Assembly (NCBI GenBank): GCA_015055905.1
Contig: SVHI01000010.1
Coordinates: 1 to 44,679, forward strand
DNA length: 44,679 bases
DNA from: Clostridiales bacterium
Lineage (GTDB): Bacteria > Bacillota > Clostridia > Christensenellales > UBA1242
Direction: 5' to 3'
The notes under the pieces are model-generated. The model did no database searches and was not told the origin of the DNA. It worked only from the letters and a program-made list of their open reading frames with translations. Position numbers and translations under genes: made by a program. Below, one piece after another: positions 8,496-17,770 of this stretch; the first letter of the stretch is position 1, and every line of letters starts with the position of its first letter.

Positions 8496-11250
8496 CTTCA
8501 TCAATAAATCCTTCTTTTCTTAAAAGGTCGTCAACATTTTTGTCGACAGATTCGTTTGTGCTGACATCTTTGATTCTTGAGATTTTTTCTTCAAGTTTGT
8601 CTTCATCAGACCTTGTGTCGTCATAGATTGTGATTCTGTTGAGTTTAACAAGAAGAACAACGAGTGTAACAAATCCTGCAATAGCCAAAACAAATGAAAT
8701 TATAATGTTTACAAATGTTCCAGTTGGAATGAGACCAATAGGGAGGGCAACTGCAAGAGATGAGAGGGCTCTCTTTCTTTTGATTAAAACTAATACAAAC
8801 AAGATTGCAACTACTTCTACAACAAAGATTGCATATCCTAAAACGTAAACCCAAGAAATATCGATTGGGTCAGGGGTGATTACTAAACCCTGTGAAATTG
8901 TTGCAGAGAATGCTTTGTAGTTTGCGTCTTCAGGTCTTGTGATTCGAATGTCATAAGTTCCTGTTTTTGTTGGTGTTTCTTGAGTCCATTTTCCATCAAC
9001 AAAATATTCAATGGTGCAGTCATATAAGTTTGAAATGAGTTTGAAGTTTTGGAATTTGGTGAGTTCGTAGGTTTGTGCAGCAATATCAACTTCAACATTT
9101 GATTTTTCAATCATTTTTGCATAGATGTTGAGGTTTCTTGCTGGCATTGTTTGTTCTCTAGTGAGGTCAAATTCTTGTGTGAATTCAGCGTCCACAAACC
9201 AGCCACCAAATCTAAATCCGTCTCTGGTTGGATTTGATGGGAATGGCGAAACTTTGCTGTTTGAGCCGTAGATAACGTCGCCGATGATAAGATTTGTGAA
9301 GGTTGCATAAACTGAGTCGTTATAGTAGAAAGTTAATGTGTAATTTACAAATGACCAGTAAGCATAAACAACAACGTCTTCATCAGGCATTTTGTCGAAT
9401 GTGTAGCGGAATTCGCCCTCTTGGTCTTTGAACCAACCAAGGAAGGTGTAACCATCAACAGTTGGAGCCATTGATGCAAGTGATGAGATGTCTGCGTTAT
9501 AGGTGAAGTTTGCAATATGGAACACTGTCATATTGTGTCTGTTGTTATAGTTCATTTGAACAGAGTAGGTTTTAACCGACCAAGAAGCATAAACATAAAC
9601 ATCTTCGTCTGGCATTGTTTCTAATGCGTATTCGTTTGTGAGTGCATTGTCTGTGAACCAGTTACTAAATTCATAGCCTGTTTTTGAATAAAGCGCTGAG
9701 TTTAATTCAGCAATGTCAGCTACCGCGATTGAAGAGCCAAAGTTGACATCAATTTCAATGTTGTTTTGGCCGTTATTTAAAACTAAAATGAGCCTGTGAG
9801 TGTTAATTTGCCATTCAGCAATCAAGTTAAGATTAGTGTTTGGCATTGTTGTGATTTCATATTTGTTTGGGTTTGTTCCGTCAAACCAACCAAGGAATGT
9901 GTAACCAGTTCTTGTTGGGGTTGGAAGTGAAATAGGTGTGTCAAATTCACCATAAATAGGTGAAACAGTAGAACCTTCGTTTGAATCAAAAGTGATAGAA
10001 TATACTGTTGGTTCCCATTGCGCTATAAATGAAGCGTTTTCGCCTTTAGAAATAAAATATTTAACTGCGAGGAAACCTGGGTCGGTTTCGGTTGTGTCGT
10101 ATTTATATGATGTGAAATATGAATAGTTGGCTGCTGGGTCAATTTCAGTGAAGAAATGTTCAGCAACTACATCTTCATCAAAACCAGTTGAGGCAAATGA
10201 TGTGATTGCGTCTTCGTCAAAGTAATAAGTGGTTGAGTTAACAACAACTTTTCCAAGATAGCCTTGCAATGTGTTGTTTGCTTTTGTGATTTGTTCATTT
10301 GTTGGAAGCATTACATCGCTAGTTGAGTTATATTCAACCCCAGTGAATGCTGATTGAAGTGTTCCACCATTTGTGTCGATATCTGTTTTAATTTTACATT
10401 TAACAATGAGTTTGTTTGATGTAACTTCGCTTGGTTCACAAGTATAGAAATTTTCAGTAGGAACTAAGTTGAGATAAGATGCACCAGCAAAACCAGGCAA
10501 ATAGTTTGAAATCAATGGTTTTCCATCAAGGGTGTATGGCACAGGAATTGAAATTTTTCCTGATGCTTGATTTGTTAAATCAAGGTTGTTTGAAATTGTA
10601 ACTGATACGCCAAATAAATAATTATAAAAATATTTTGTTTGATGAACGAGTGAGTTTGAAACACTCAAGACTGCCTTGTTTGTTTCAAAGAAAACTGCGT
10701 AATTGTCGGCGGTTGATGTTGAGTTGAAGTTAACATTTGAAGTTGTGAGGGTTGCTTTTAGTTCAGTTTCGCCGTCAGCAAAAGTGCCTTGAGTGACTTT
10801 AACTAACGTTTGGTCACCAGTTGCATTTAAGGTTAAGGTGTCGAGTGCGAGAGTTTTTGCGACTGTTGAAGTTGATAGTATGATTGAATAAGAATCAAGG
10901 TTAATGGTTCCTTTGAATGTTGATTTTTCAAAAGGGACAACCAAGTCATTTGTCAATGTGATTGCATCAAAAACAACAATAACCTTAACTTCATTGAGGG
11001 CAGCATCTGTTTGAATTGCAGATAAAGCAAGTTCTAGAGTGTCAAGCCCCAAAGAAACATTTGTTACGGTTTCATTGTTGTCTTGGTCTGTTGTTGATGT
11101 GACGTCATACTTGCCCGCGTTCGTTGAAACCGTGTAGGTTATAATTTGGTCAACAGCGGCACTAGCAGATTTGTTTGCATTAAAAGTGTGTGTTGAAAAA
11201 ATCAACAACAACGAAAATAATATTGTTAAAAATAAATTCTTTTTCTTCAT
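8491..11250 (-). CDS. Large exported surface protein with InlB/Flg_new repeats and C-terminal membrane hairpin
   Basis: 919 aa. A Sec signal peptide occupies about 1-31 (MKKKNLFLTILFSLLLIFS...ASA). Residues 33-395 are a Ser/Thr-rich region of unknown fold. Four Listeria-Bacteroides (Flg_new/InlB B-type) repeats follow at about 417-480, 483-557, 559-632 and 636-712, each with the pattern GY-F-GWF ... MP--N/D--- YA-W. A MBG-like beta domain lies at about 718-793. Two hydrophobic segments (800-823 and about 848-870) separated by a basic stretch KRKR, then an acidic cytoplasmic tail, end the protein. There is no LPXTG motif, so it is held by the membrane and not by sortase. Adhesion or wall interaction is the usual guess for such repeats. 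AGGAAA ribosome site. Confidence 0.88.
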   Translation of the reverse strand: MKKKNLFLTILFSLLLIFSTHTFNANKSASAAVDQIITYTVSTNAGKYDVTSTTDQDNNETVTNVSLGLDTLELALSAIQTDAALNEVKVIVVFDAITLTNDLVVPFEKSTFKGTINLDSYSIILSTSTVAKTLALDTLTLNATGDQTLVKVTQGTFADGETELKATLTTSNVNFNSTSTADNYAVFFETNKAVLSVSNSLVHQTKYFYNYLFGVSVTISNNLDLTNQASGKISIPVPYTLDGKPLISNYLPGFAGASYLNLVPTENFYTCEPSEVTSNKLIVKCKIKTDIDTNGGTLQSAFTGVEYNSTSDVMLPTNEQITKANNTLQGYLGKVVVNSTTYYFDEDAITSFASTGFDEDVVAEHFFTEIDPAANYSYFTSYKYDTTETDPGFLAVKYFISKGENASFIAQWEPTVYSITFDSNEGSTVSPIYGEFDTPISLPTPTRTGYTFLGWFDGTNPNKYEITTMPNTNLNLIAEWQINTHRLILVLNNGQNNIEIDVNFGSSIAVADIAELNSALYSKTGYEFSNWFTDNALTNEYALETMPDEDVYVYASWSVKTYSVQMNYNNRHNMTVFHIANFTYNADISSLASMAPTVDGYTFLGWFKDQEGEFRYTFDKMPDEDVVVYAYWSFVNYTLTFYYNDSVYATFTNLIIGDVIYGSNSKVSPFPSNPTRDGFRFGGWFVDAEFTQEFDLTREQTMPARNLNIYAKMIEKSNVEVDIAAQTYELTKFQNFKLISNLYDCTIEYFVDGKWTQETPTKTGTYDIRITRPEDANYKAFSATISQGLVITPDPIDISWVYVLGYAIFVVEVVAILFVLVLIKRKRALSSLAVALPIGLIPTGTFVNIIISFVLAIAGFVTLVVLLVKLNRITIYDDTRSDEDKLEEKISRIKDVSTNESVDKNVDDLLRKEGFIDEE

Positions 11251-11329
11251 AGTATTTTTCCTATTTATCTATATATTAATAGTATATTTTTTTTATTAAA
11301 TTGTAAACCAAATTTGGTCAAAATATACA

Positions 11330-11366
11330 ATAGAAAAAAATAAAGAACGTATGTTATACGTTCTTT
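11330..11366 (-). terminator. Terminator of the transketolase operon
   Basis: 10-bp stem AAAGAACGTA/TACGTTCTTT with loop TGTTA and a U-run on the minus strand; the stop codon of the transketolase gene sits across the loop and stem. Confidence 0.82.
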
Positions 11367-13315
11367 ATTAATTTGTTGATTTTGTTTGCAATTTTGTCTG
11401 CGTCAAAACCTGCATTTTTATAAACTTCTTTTCCGTTGCCGCTGGTTTGATAATCGTTAACGCCAATAATTAAGCCGTTCTCGCCAACATATTTATACCA
11501 AAGAGTGTCGTTTGATGCTTCAATAGCCACTTTGAGTTTAGCACTTTTCAAGAGAACCTTGTTTTTATAAGCTGTTTCTTGGCTAGCAAAGATGCTTTCG
11601 CAAGGCATTGAAACAACTCTTGTGCTGACAGAGAGTTTGTTTGCAACTTCTATAGCGAGGGAAACATCAGTTCCTGTGGCAAAGATGATAATTTCAGGAT
11701 TTTTTGCGGTTTCGTGAATTACATAACCGCCTCTTTCAGCGTTTTCAATAGTTGATGCTGGATAGTTTGAAATCTTGCTCTTTGTGAGAACCATTGCAGT
11801 TGGTTTTGGATTATCCAAAAATTGTTTATATCCCGCAACAACTTCTGCTGGAGTTGCTGGTCTGTAAACTGTGTATCTAGGAATTGTGCGAAGTGTTGGC
11901 AAAGTTTCAATAGGTTGGTGTGTTGGTCCGTCTTGACCTATATCGATTGAGTCGTGAGTTAAAACTGAAACAATAGGAAGCCCCATCATTGAGCGCATAC
12001 GAAGTGAAGGGAGCATATAGTTTGCAAACATTGCAAAAGTGCTGTCAAACACAGGTGTTCCAAGATAAAGAGCAAGTCCGTTTGAAACTGAACCCATTGC
12101 GTGTTCACGAATACCAAAACAAACAGTTCTACCGCTTCTATTTTCTTTTGAATAGATTCCGCCGTCTTTGATAAATGCTTTTGTTGATGCAATAAGGTCT
12201 GCATTTCCGCCAACAATAGCGGTATTAACTGAGCCAACTGCGTTTAGCACGAGACTTGAATAATCTCTTCCTGCCATTGCAGGTTCCTTTAAGAGATTGT
12301 CGAGGATTTTTTGGTAATTGATTTTCTTAGGTTTCCAAAGACTTGAGAGTTCCTTGAATTTATCAGGATATTTTTCTTTGTATCTGTTTAGCAAAGAAAT
12401 CCAAGCGTTGTTATAAGCAATATTTCTTTGAACTGAGAGATTTGCGTTTTCATAAACATCTGCAGGGATTTCAAAACTTGTTTCAATTCCAAGAGTTGCT
12501 TTAAATGCCTTGAGTTCTTCTTCAGGAAGAGGGTATGCGTGAACTTTTGAAGTGCCTTGCTTGCTTGTGCCGATGCCGATTATTGTCTTGAAGATAATGA
12601 TTGTTGGTTTGTTTGATTTTTTTGCAGCAGCGATTGCTTTTGAGCAACTTGCATAATCGTCGCCGTTTTTAACCAAAAGAACATTCCAACCCATTGCCTC
12701 AAATTTTTTGGCGGTGTCGTCATTGTTAGCAAGAGTTCTTGCACCATCAATAGTGATATTGTTGTCTTCATAAAGAAGAATGAGTTTGTTAAGGTTAAGT
12801 GTTCCAGCCAAAGAGCAAGCCTCAACTGCAACGCCTTCCATCAAACAACCATCGCCAGTATAGCAATAGGTGTAGCCATCAATAATAGGCAAATCTTTTG
12901 TGTTGAATCTTGATGCAAGCATTGTTTCGCCAATAGCCATACCAACAGCATTTGCGACACCTTGACCAAGAGGACCAGTTGTTGTTTCGATTCCAAGTTC
13001 TGGCTCGTATTCAGGGTGACCTGGAGTTTTTGAACCACAGGTTCTAAACTTTTTAAGGTCGTCCATAGAAATATCATAACCAAACAAGTGAAGAGTTGAA
13101 TATAAAAGTGCACTAACGTGACCTGCAGACATAACAAATCTGTCGCGACCTAAGAACTTTGGGTCTTTTGGATTAAATTTTAAATGGTCCTTAAAAAGAG
13201 CATAAAGAATCGGGCTTCCACTGATTGCTGAACCAGTGTGTCCAGAGTTTGCGTGAGAAACGGTTTCAGCAGAAAGTGCTTTTAAATAATTAATCGATTT
13301 TTGATTGATATCCAT
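11354..13315 (-). CDS. tkt: Transketolase
   Basis: 653 aa, normal full length. It transfers two-carbon ketol units in the non-oxidative pentose phosphate pathway using thiamine diphosphate and a divalent metal. Visible motifs: substrate/TPP-site histidine in SGHTGS (H26; usual form GHPG, here T), the TPP/metal motif GDG (154-156) ... EDNN (183-186), SKVHAYPL (H259), and the catalytic glutamate of the pyrimidine domain in GIREHAMG (E404). The central domain ends in LTHDSIDIGQDGPTHQP, also typical. AAGGAGAACG ribosome site; the gene starts 11 bases after the methyltransferase stop and is probably co-transcribed with it. Confidence 0.96.
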   Translation of the reverse strand: MDINQKSINYLKALSAETVSHANSGHTGSAISGSPILYALFKDHLKFNPKDPKFLGRDRFVMSAGHVSALLYSTLHLFGYDISMDDLKKFRTCGSKTPGHPEYEPELGIETTTGPLGQGVANAVGMAIGETMLASRFNTKDLPIIDGYTYCYTGDGCLMEGVAVEACSLAGTLNLNKLILLYEDNNITIDGARTLANNDDTAKKFEAMGWNVLLVKNGDDYASCSKAIAAAKKSNKPTIIIFKTIIGIGTSKQGTSKVHAYPLPEEELKAFKATLGIETSFEIPADVYENANLSVQRNIAYNNAWISLLNRYKEKYPDKFKELSSLWKPKKINYQKILDNLLKEPAMAGRDYSSLVLNAVGSVNTAIVGGNADLIASTKAFIKDGGIYSKENRSGRTVCFGIREHAMGSVSNGLALYLGTPVFDSTFAMFANYMLPSLRMRSMMGLPIVSVLTHDSIDIGQDGPTHQPIETLPTLRTIPRYTVYRPATPAEVVAGYKQFLDNPKPTAMVLTKSKISNYPASTIENAERGGYVIHETAKNPEIIIFATGTDVSLAIEVANKLSVSTRVVSMPCESIFASQETAYKNKVLLKSAKLKVAIEASNDTLWYKYVGENGLIIGVNDYQTSGNGKEVYKNAGFDADKIANKINKLIKNV

Positions 13316-13326
13316 AAGCGTTCTCC

Positions 13327-14196
13327 TTAATTTTTCTTATTACCAAATTTTTGAAGCCCTGCTTCATAAGACACAAGTGTTGATGCGAAACCAACATTGA
13401 GTGATTCGCAAGAGCCAAGCATTGGAATGATTATGCTTTGTGCATTTTTAACCTCTCTCCAAGACGCAGAAATTCCAGTGTGTTCGTTTCCTGAGATAAT
13501 AGCAATTCTGCCAGTATAGTCAATTTCTCTATAACTTTTCTTGGCTTGAAGGTCAGTGATTACGCATTTGAAATTGTTTTTCACGAGCCAGTCTTGAACG
13601 GTGTCGATGTCAGCTTCTAAAACAGGAAGCATAAAACTTGCACCAAGGCTTGAACGAACAAGACGACTGTTTCCAAGTTTTGCTTGTTTGTTTGTAACGA
13701 TTGCAAAGTCGCCACCAGCGCAATCAAACGAACGCAAGATTGCTCCAATATTGCCAGGTTGTTCCAACCCGTCCATAACAATCGCTAAAACATTATTGTT
13801 GCCATCAATCAAATTTTCTATATCTTCAAGAGTGTATTTTTTTGCTTCAGCAATAATGAAATATTCGTCGTAGCCATCACGGTCGCTGATTTTTTTGCAC
13901 GCTTTCTCGGAAATTGCATAGGTTTTATCAGCAAAATTTGACATTTTTGCGATTTTTTCTAATGTTTTTTCGTCAAGTTTATCAGCGTTGAATTTATCGC
14001 TATTATAGAAAAAGTGTGTAACTTTAATATTTTTTTCAATAAGTTTGTCGACAGCCCAAAGCCCCTCACAAACAAAAAGGTTTGTGTTTTTCACTTTGTT
14101 GTCAACGAGGTTCTTTGCAAATTGAACTTCGTCAGACGAAATTCCGCAAATGCTTGAACTTAAAATTATTGAGTTTTTTAATTGTTTAATATCCAT
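13327..14196 (-). CDS. TrmH/SpoU-family RNA 2'-O-ribose methyltransferase
   Basis: 289 aa. The C-terminal SPOUT domain shows all three motifs: DGLEQPGNIGAILR (142-155, with N149 and R155), ISGNEHTGIS (234-243) and IPMLGSCESLNVGFA (257-271), which form the trefoil knot that binds S-adenosylmethionine. Residues 1-110 form the substrate-binding domain seen in rRNA-type members. The target nucleotide (23S rRNA or tRNA) cannot be read from the sequence. GGAGA ribosome site; first gene of a two-gene unit with transketolase, a pairing I cannot explain by function. Confidence 0.92.
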   Translation of the reverse strand: MDIKQLKNSIILSSSICGISSDEVQFAKNLVDNKVKNTNLFVCEGLWAVDKLIEKNIKVTHFFYNSDKFNADKLDEKTLEKIAKMSNFADKTYAISEKACKKISDRDGYDEYFIIAEAKKYTLEDIENLIDGNNNVLAIVMDGLEQPGNIGAILRSFDCAGGDFAIVTNKQAKLGNSRLVRSSLGASFMLPVLEADIDTVQDWLVKNNFKCVITDLQAKKSYREIDYTGRIAIISGNEHTGISASWREVKNAQSIIIPMLGSCESLNVGFASTLVSYEAGLQKFGNKKN

Positions 14197-14289
14197 AATT
14201 AGTCTCCATTAATAGTGTATAATAGTAAAAATTTTTTGTCAATTTCATTAGGCTCAGGTGTCCCAAAAATTTGATAGTCTGCAAAACTA

Positions 14290-14318
14290 TTTACAAATGT
14301 CATATTTTGGTATATAAT
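14290..14318 (+). promoter_or_regulatory. Sigma-A promoter of the CorC-like membrane protein gene
   Basis: TTTACA, 17-base spacer, TATAAT; AGGAG ribosome site follows at 14336-14340. Confidence 0.8.
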
Positions 14319-14351
14319 GAAAATAGATTTTTATTAGGAGATTATTATTTT

Positions 14352-15719
14352 ATGGACCCGTATTCCACTTTACTATCAAAAGCTGTTTTTGGCGTTAGCG
14401 ACGCTATGAGTTTGGTCGCTGTTGTTGTTTTAATCGCCTTGTCAGCATTTTTCTCTTCAGCAGAAACTGCGTTTTCGTCAGTTAATGTAATGCACATTAA
14501 AACTTATGCAGAAGAAAAGAAAAAAGGCGCAAGACGAGCACAATACATTTGTGATAATTTCGACAGGGCACTTGTGGGCTTTTTGGTAGGTAACAACTTA
14601 GTTAACATTGCGAACACAACAATTTGTGCATATATGTTTTCAAAATTTATTGTAAACCCAACACTTGCAAATATTTTAAATACAGTCATTATGACAATTG
14701 TCATTTTGATTTTTGGTGAAATTTTGCCAAAGAGTTATGCTAAACATAATCCTGAAAAGTTTGTTTTAAAAATTAGCGGTGCGGTTTATGCGTTCTTGAA
14801 GATTATTCACATTATTGCAGTTCCTTTCTTCTGGCTTCAAAAACTTGTTTTGAAAGGTGAGCCAGAAGCTGAGAAATTAACGGAAGACGACCTTGAAAAT
14901 ATTGTTGATACAATGGAAGACCAAGGCATCATTGATAGTGAAAATGCAAGCATTATTCACGGTGCGCTTGACCTTGCTGAAAAAACCGTTAGAGATATTT
15001 TCACTCCAAGAGTTGATATGATTTGTATTCCAATTGACTCTTCGATTGATGATATCAAAAAAGTGTTCCTTGAAAATCAATTTTCAAGAATGCCGGTTTA
15101 TGAAAACGATAAAGACGACATCGTTGGTGTTCTTAACTACAAAGATATGATTTTGGCGGAGTTTGCGGGCAAAAATTTTGACCTCAAAAAGCTTATGCAA
15201 GAGCCTCTCAAGGTTGGAAAATCAATGAAGGTTGACGAACTTATTCAAGCAATGCAAAAGTCACAAAAACATATGGCGATTGTTATTGATGAATATGGTG
15301 GCACAAGCGGACTTGTTACAATGGAAGACGCGTTAGAAGAAATCGTTGGTGAAGTTTATGATGAACACGACGACACAAAGGCAGAGGCTATTGTTAATCT
15401 TGGCGAAGATAAATATATTGTTGACCCAGATATTTCAGTTGAAGACTTGTTTGAATACCTCGAAATTGAACACTTGCCAGAAACAGAATATCCATCAGTT
15501 GGTGGTATGCTCTATGAACTTAGCGAAATTTTGCCAGAGGCTGGTTCAATTATAAAAGTTACAGCTGTTGACGATATCTTAAATGAAAAGAATGTTTACA
15601 TTTCAATGATTGCAGAACTTACTTTTGAAATTAAAGAAATGGAAGACGACAGAATTAAAACGGTTTACTTGTCTATTGAAAGACACGAAAAAGAAAGTGA
15701 AGAAACTGAAGAAAACTAA
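14352..15719 (+). CDS. CNNM/HlyC/CorC-family membrane protein with CBS domains
   Basis: 455 aa from the ATG at 14352; the frame extends upstream to 14271 but that would span the promoter, so the later start is chosen (AGGAG, spacing about 11). An N-terminal CNNM-type membrane domain (about 15-170) contains SAETAFSSV and FGEILPKSYA. A CBS pair follows at about 217-335 (FTPRVDMICIP; DEYGGTSGLVTMEDALEEIVGE), then a CorC_HlyC domain at 345-430. The family is tied to Mg2+ or Co2+ homeostasis, with the CBS pair sensing nucleotide; the old name hemolysin is misleading. Monocistronic, between its own promoter and a terminator. Confidence 0.92.
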   Translation: MDPYSTLLSKAVFGVSDAMSLVAVVVLIALSAFFSSAETAFSSVNVMHIKTYAEEKKKGARRAQYICDNFDRALVGFLVGNNLVNIANTTICAYMFSKFIVNPTLANILNTVIMTIVILIFGEILPKSYAKHNPEKFVLKISGAVYAFLKIIHIIAVPFFWLQKLVLKGEPEAEKLTEDDLENIVDTMEDQGIIDSENASIIHGALDLAEKTVRDIFTPRVDMICIPIDSSIDDIKKVFLENQFSRMPVYENDKDDIVGVLNYKDMILAEFAGKNFDLKKLMQEPLKVGKSMKVDELIQAMQKSQKHMAIVIDEYGGTSGLVTMEDALEEIVGEVYDEHDDTKAEAIVNLGEDKYIVDPDISVEDLFEYLEIEHLPETEYPSVGGMLYELSEILPEAGSIIKVTAVDDILNEKNVYISMIAELTFEIKEMEDDRIKTVYLSIERHEKESEETEEN

Positions 15720-15720
15720 A

Positions 15721-15747
15721 AAGCACACCCATAGCGGTGTGTTTTTG
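15721..15747 (+). terminator. Terminator after the CorC-like gene
   Basis: Stem CACACC/GGTGTG, loop CATAGC, followed by TTTTT. Confidence 0.75.
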
Positions 15748-15760
15748 TTTGCGCATAAAT

Positions 15761-15790
15761 TTGACAGGAGTGTAGTCTATTTTATATAAT
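15761..15790 (+). promoter_or_regulatory. Sigma-A promoter of the first Nudix gene
   Basis: TTGACA, 18-base spacer, TATAAT; a GGGGGAA ribosome site follows before the ATG at 15810. Confidence 0.8.
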
Positions 15791-15809
15791 TAAAGAAGGG
15801 GGAATTCTT

Positions 15810-16262
15810 ATGGAAAAAAGAGAAAGTTGCAGAGCAATCATTTTTAAAGACGAAAAAATGGTAGCAATGTATAGAGAGAAAAATGGCAGAACTTACTACA
15901 CCTTCCCAGGTGGAGGAATGGACGAAGGCGAAACAATCAACGAATGCGTAAAAAGAGAAGTTATTGAAGAGTTTGGCATTGTTGTTAAGCCTATTAGAGA
16001 AGTTTATACCTATGAAGACGAAAAAACATATCAACACTTCATTTTGTGTGATTGGGAATTTGGCGAACTCGGCACAGGCGAGGGCGAGGAGTTCCAAGGC
16101 GATGCATCAAGAGGTGTTTATGAGCCAATGCTTATTGATATTGAAAATATTCCAAACTTGCCATTAATGCCACCAGAGGCAGCAATGCAAGTTGTTGATG
16201 ACTATAAGTCATACGGCAAAAATCTTGACAGTGAAGTTAAGTCTTTAACATCAATTTTTTAA
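15810..16262 (+). CDS. Nudix hydrolase (150 aa)
   Basis: A complete Nudix box G35-x5-E41-x7-R49-E-V-I-E-E-F-G-I57 is present, so the metal-binding glutamates are intact. Nudix enzymes split a nucleoside diphosphate linked to another group; the substrate here is unknown. The fold length is normal for a single-domain member. It has its own promoter and a terminator shared with the convergent tyrS, so it acts as a single gene. A second Nudix gene lies at 21099 on the other strand; the two are different proteins rather than copies. Confidence 0.9.
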   Translation: MEKRESCRAIIFKDEKMVAMYREKNGRTYYTFPGGGMDEGETINECVKREVIEEFGIVVKPIREVYTYEDEKTYQHFILCDWEFGELGTGEGEEFQGDASRGVYEPMLIDIENIPNLPLMPPEAAMQVVDDYKSYGKNLDSEVKSLTSIF

Positions 16263-16263
16263 A

Positions 16264-16299
16264 TTAAAAAACACATTGAGATAATTAATGTGTTTTTAT
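16264..16299. terminator. Bidirectional terminator between the Nudix gene and tyrS
   Basis: 11-bp stem AAAAACACATT/AATGTGTTTTT with a nine-base loop; A and T runs on the two sides serve both convergent genes. Confidence 0.85.
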
Positions 16300-16304
16300 T
16301 TTGT

Positions 16305-17555
16305 TTATTTAACAACAACTTTAATAAAAGTTTTCTTTCCTTTTTTCAAAAGAAGAGAGTTATTTTCATCAAAATCAGCAAGTGTGATTTGAAGATTTGA
16401 ATCTGTAACTTTTTCGTTCTTAGCAGAAATGCCACCATTATCAATCATCTTTCTTGATTCGCCCTTGCTTGAGCAAAGTTTTGTTTTAACCAAGAGGTCT
16501 AAAATAGAAATACCATTTTCAACTTCTGCTTTTTCAATTTCAAATTCTGGAGCATCATTTCCACCTTGAGTGAAAAGGTTTTCGCTCATTGCTTGTGCTT
16601 GAAGCGCATCTTGTTCGCCACGAACAAATTTTGTGATTTCAAAGCACAAACGTTTTTTTGCTTTAACAATATCTTCAGCGATGAGAGCGTCAATTTCTGT
16701 CATTGGAATGTCAGTGAAGAGTGCAAACATCATTCGAACGCAAGCGTCTGGTGTTTGATAGATTCCTTGATAGAAGTCATAAGCTGTAATTTTGTCAGCA
16801 TCAAGCCAAATTGCACCGCGTTCAGTTTTACCCATTTTCTTGCCTTCTGGAGTGAGAAGGAGAGGGTTGGTTGCGCCAATAAGGTTGTAGTCGGTTCCGT
16901 TAACGAAGTTAAGTTTTCTTTGAAGTTCAGTTCCTGCAGCAATGTTGCCCCATTGGTCAGCACCACCATATTGAAGTGTGCAGCCATATTCTTTGTGAAG
17001 ATGCACAAAGTCATAAGCTTGCATTGGCATATATCCCATTTCAAAAAGTGTGAGACCGCCTTCTTTGATACGGTTTGCATAGATGTCGTTTGAGAGCATT
17101 TTGTTGATGTTGAAGTGAACACCAATTTCACGCATAAAGTCGATATAGTTGAGATTTCTAAACCAGTCAGCATTGTTAACAATGATTGCTGGGTTTTCGC
17201 CTTCAAAGTCAAGGAAGATTGAAAGAGTCTTTTTGATTTTTTCAATATTTTCTTGAACCTCTTCGTATGTGAGCATTTTTCTCATTTCGCTCTTTCCTGT
17301 TGGGTCACCGATGCTAGCGGTTGCTCCGCCCATCAAAACAAGAACTTTGTGTCCTGCTTTTTGGAAACGACGCAAGATTGTATATGGAACACAGTGACCG
17401 ATGTGCAAACTGTCTGCAGTTGGGTCTGTTCCTTCATAAAGAGTGATTGGTTCTCCGCTCTCTAATGCTTTTTTGAGTGCTTCTTCGTCTGTGCATTGAT
17501 AGAGAAGTCCACGCTCTTTGAGTTCGTTGTATAAATTTGTATTTGTCTTTGCCAT
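16305..17555 (-). CDS. tyrS: Tyrosyl-tRNA synthetase
   Basis: 416 aa class I synthetase that charges tRNA-Tyr. HIGH is at residues 51-54 (SLHIGH) and the KMSKS-type loop is KMGKT at 240-244. The tyrosine pocket sequence YGGADQWGN is present (about 196-203), and an S4-type RNA-binding domain fills about 350-416. Length is normal. AAGGAACG ribosome site. The 275-base leader upstream contains a five-tyrosine leader peptide, two terminator hairpins and competing pairings, which suggests expression rises when Tyr-tRNA is short. Two Nudix and metabolic neighbours are not functionally related; the gene is alone on its transcript apart from the leader peptide. Confidence 0.97.
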   Translation of the reverse strand: MAKTNTNLYNELKERGLLYQCTDEEALKKALESGEPITLYEGTDPTADSLHIGHCVPYTILRRFQKAGHKVLVLMGGATASIGDPTGKSEMRKMLTYEEVQENIEKIKKTLSIFLDFEGENPAIIVNNADWFRNLNYIDFMREIGVHFNINKMLSNDIYANRIKEGGLTLFEMGYMPMQAYDFVHLHKEYGCTLQYGGADQWGNIAAGTELQRKLNFVNGTDYNLIGATNPLLLTPEGKKMGKTERGAIWLDADKITAYDFYQGIYQTPDACVRMMFALFTDIPMTEIDALIAEDIVKAKKRLCFEITKFVRGEQDALQAQAMSENLFTQGGNDAPEFEIEKAEVENGISILDLLVKTKLCSSKGESRKMIDNGGISAKNEKVTDSNLQITLADFDENNSLLLKKGKKTFIKVVVK

Positions 17556-17645
17556 AATTCACGTTCCTTTTTCTTTTATTTGGAAATCAAATTTTGTTCT
17601 TGTTAAGTTTACCACATTGCTTCAAAAAAATAAACTTTTTTGCTA

Positions 17646-17675
17646 ACAAAAAAACTCCGCTTTCCAGCAGAGTTT
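17646..17675 (-). terminator. Second (tyrS-proximal) terminator of the tyrS leader
   Basis: On the minus strand stem AAACTCTGC/GCGGAGTTT (one G-U pair), loop TGGAAA, followed by a run of seven U. It lies about 90 bases before the tyrS start, where a regulated terminator would sit. Confidence 0.8.
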
Positions 17676-17742
17676 ATATCTTTATCTGCCAGAAGCTTTA
17701 GTTTTGCTATATGACAGAATGTTGTAAAATTTAGAACCTCAC

Positions 17743-17770
17743 AAAAAATCTACATATAGCCTATATGTAG
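17743..17770 (-). terminator. First terminator hairpin of the tyrS leader, overlapping Tyr codons
   Basis: On the minus strand a perfect 10-bp stem CTACATATAG/CTATATGTAG with a one-base centre, followed by ATTTTTT. The 5' arm is formed by the last two Tyr codons, the Ile codon and the stop codon of the leader peptide, so a ribosome stalled on the Tyr codons would prevent it from folding. Confidence 0.75.

Noticed and set aside
17556..17690. T-box riboswitch before tyrS
   Set aside because: No AGGGTGG-type T-box sequence; the only GTGGT on the minus strand lies downstream of the terminator, opposite to T-box order. The Tyr leader peptide explains the region better.
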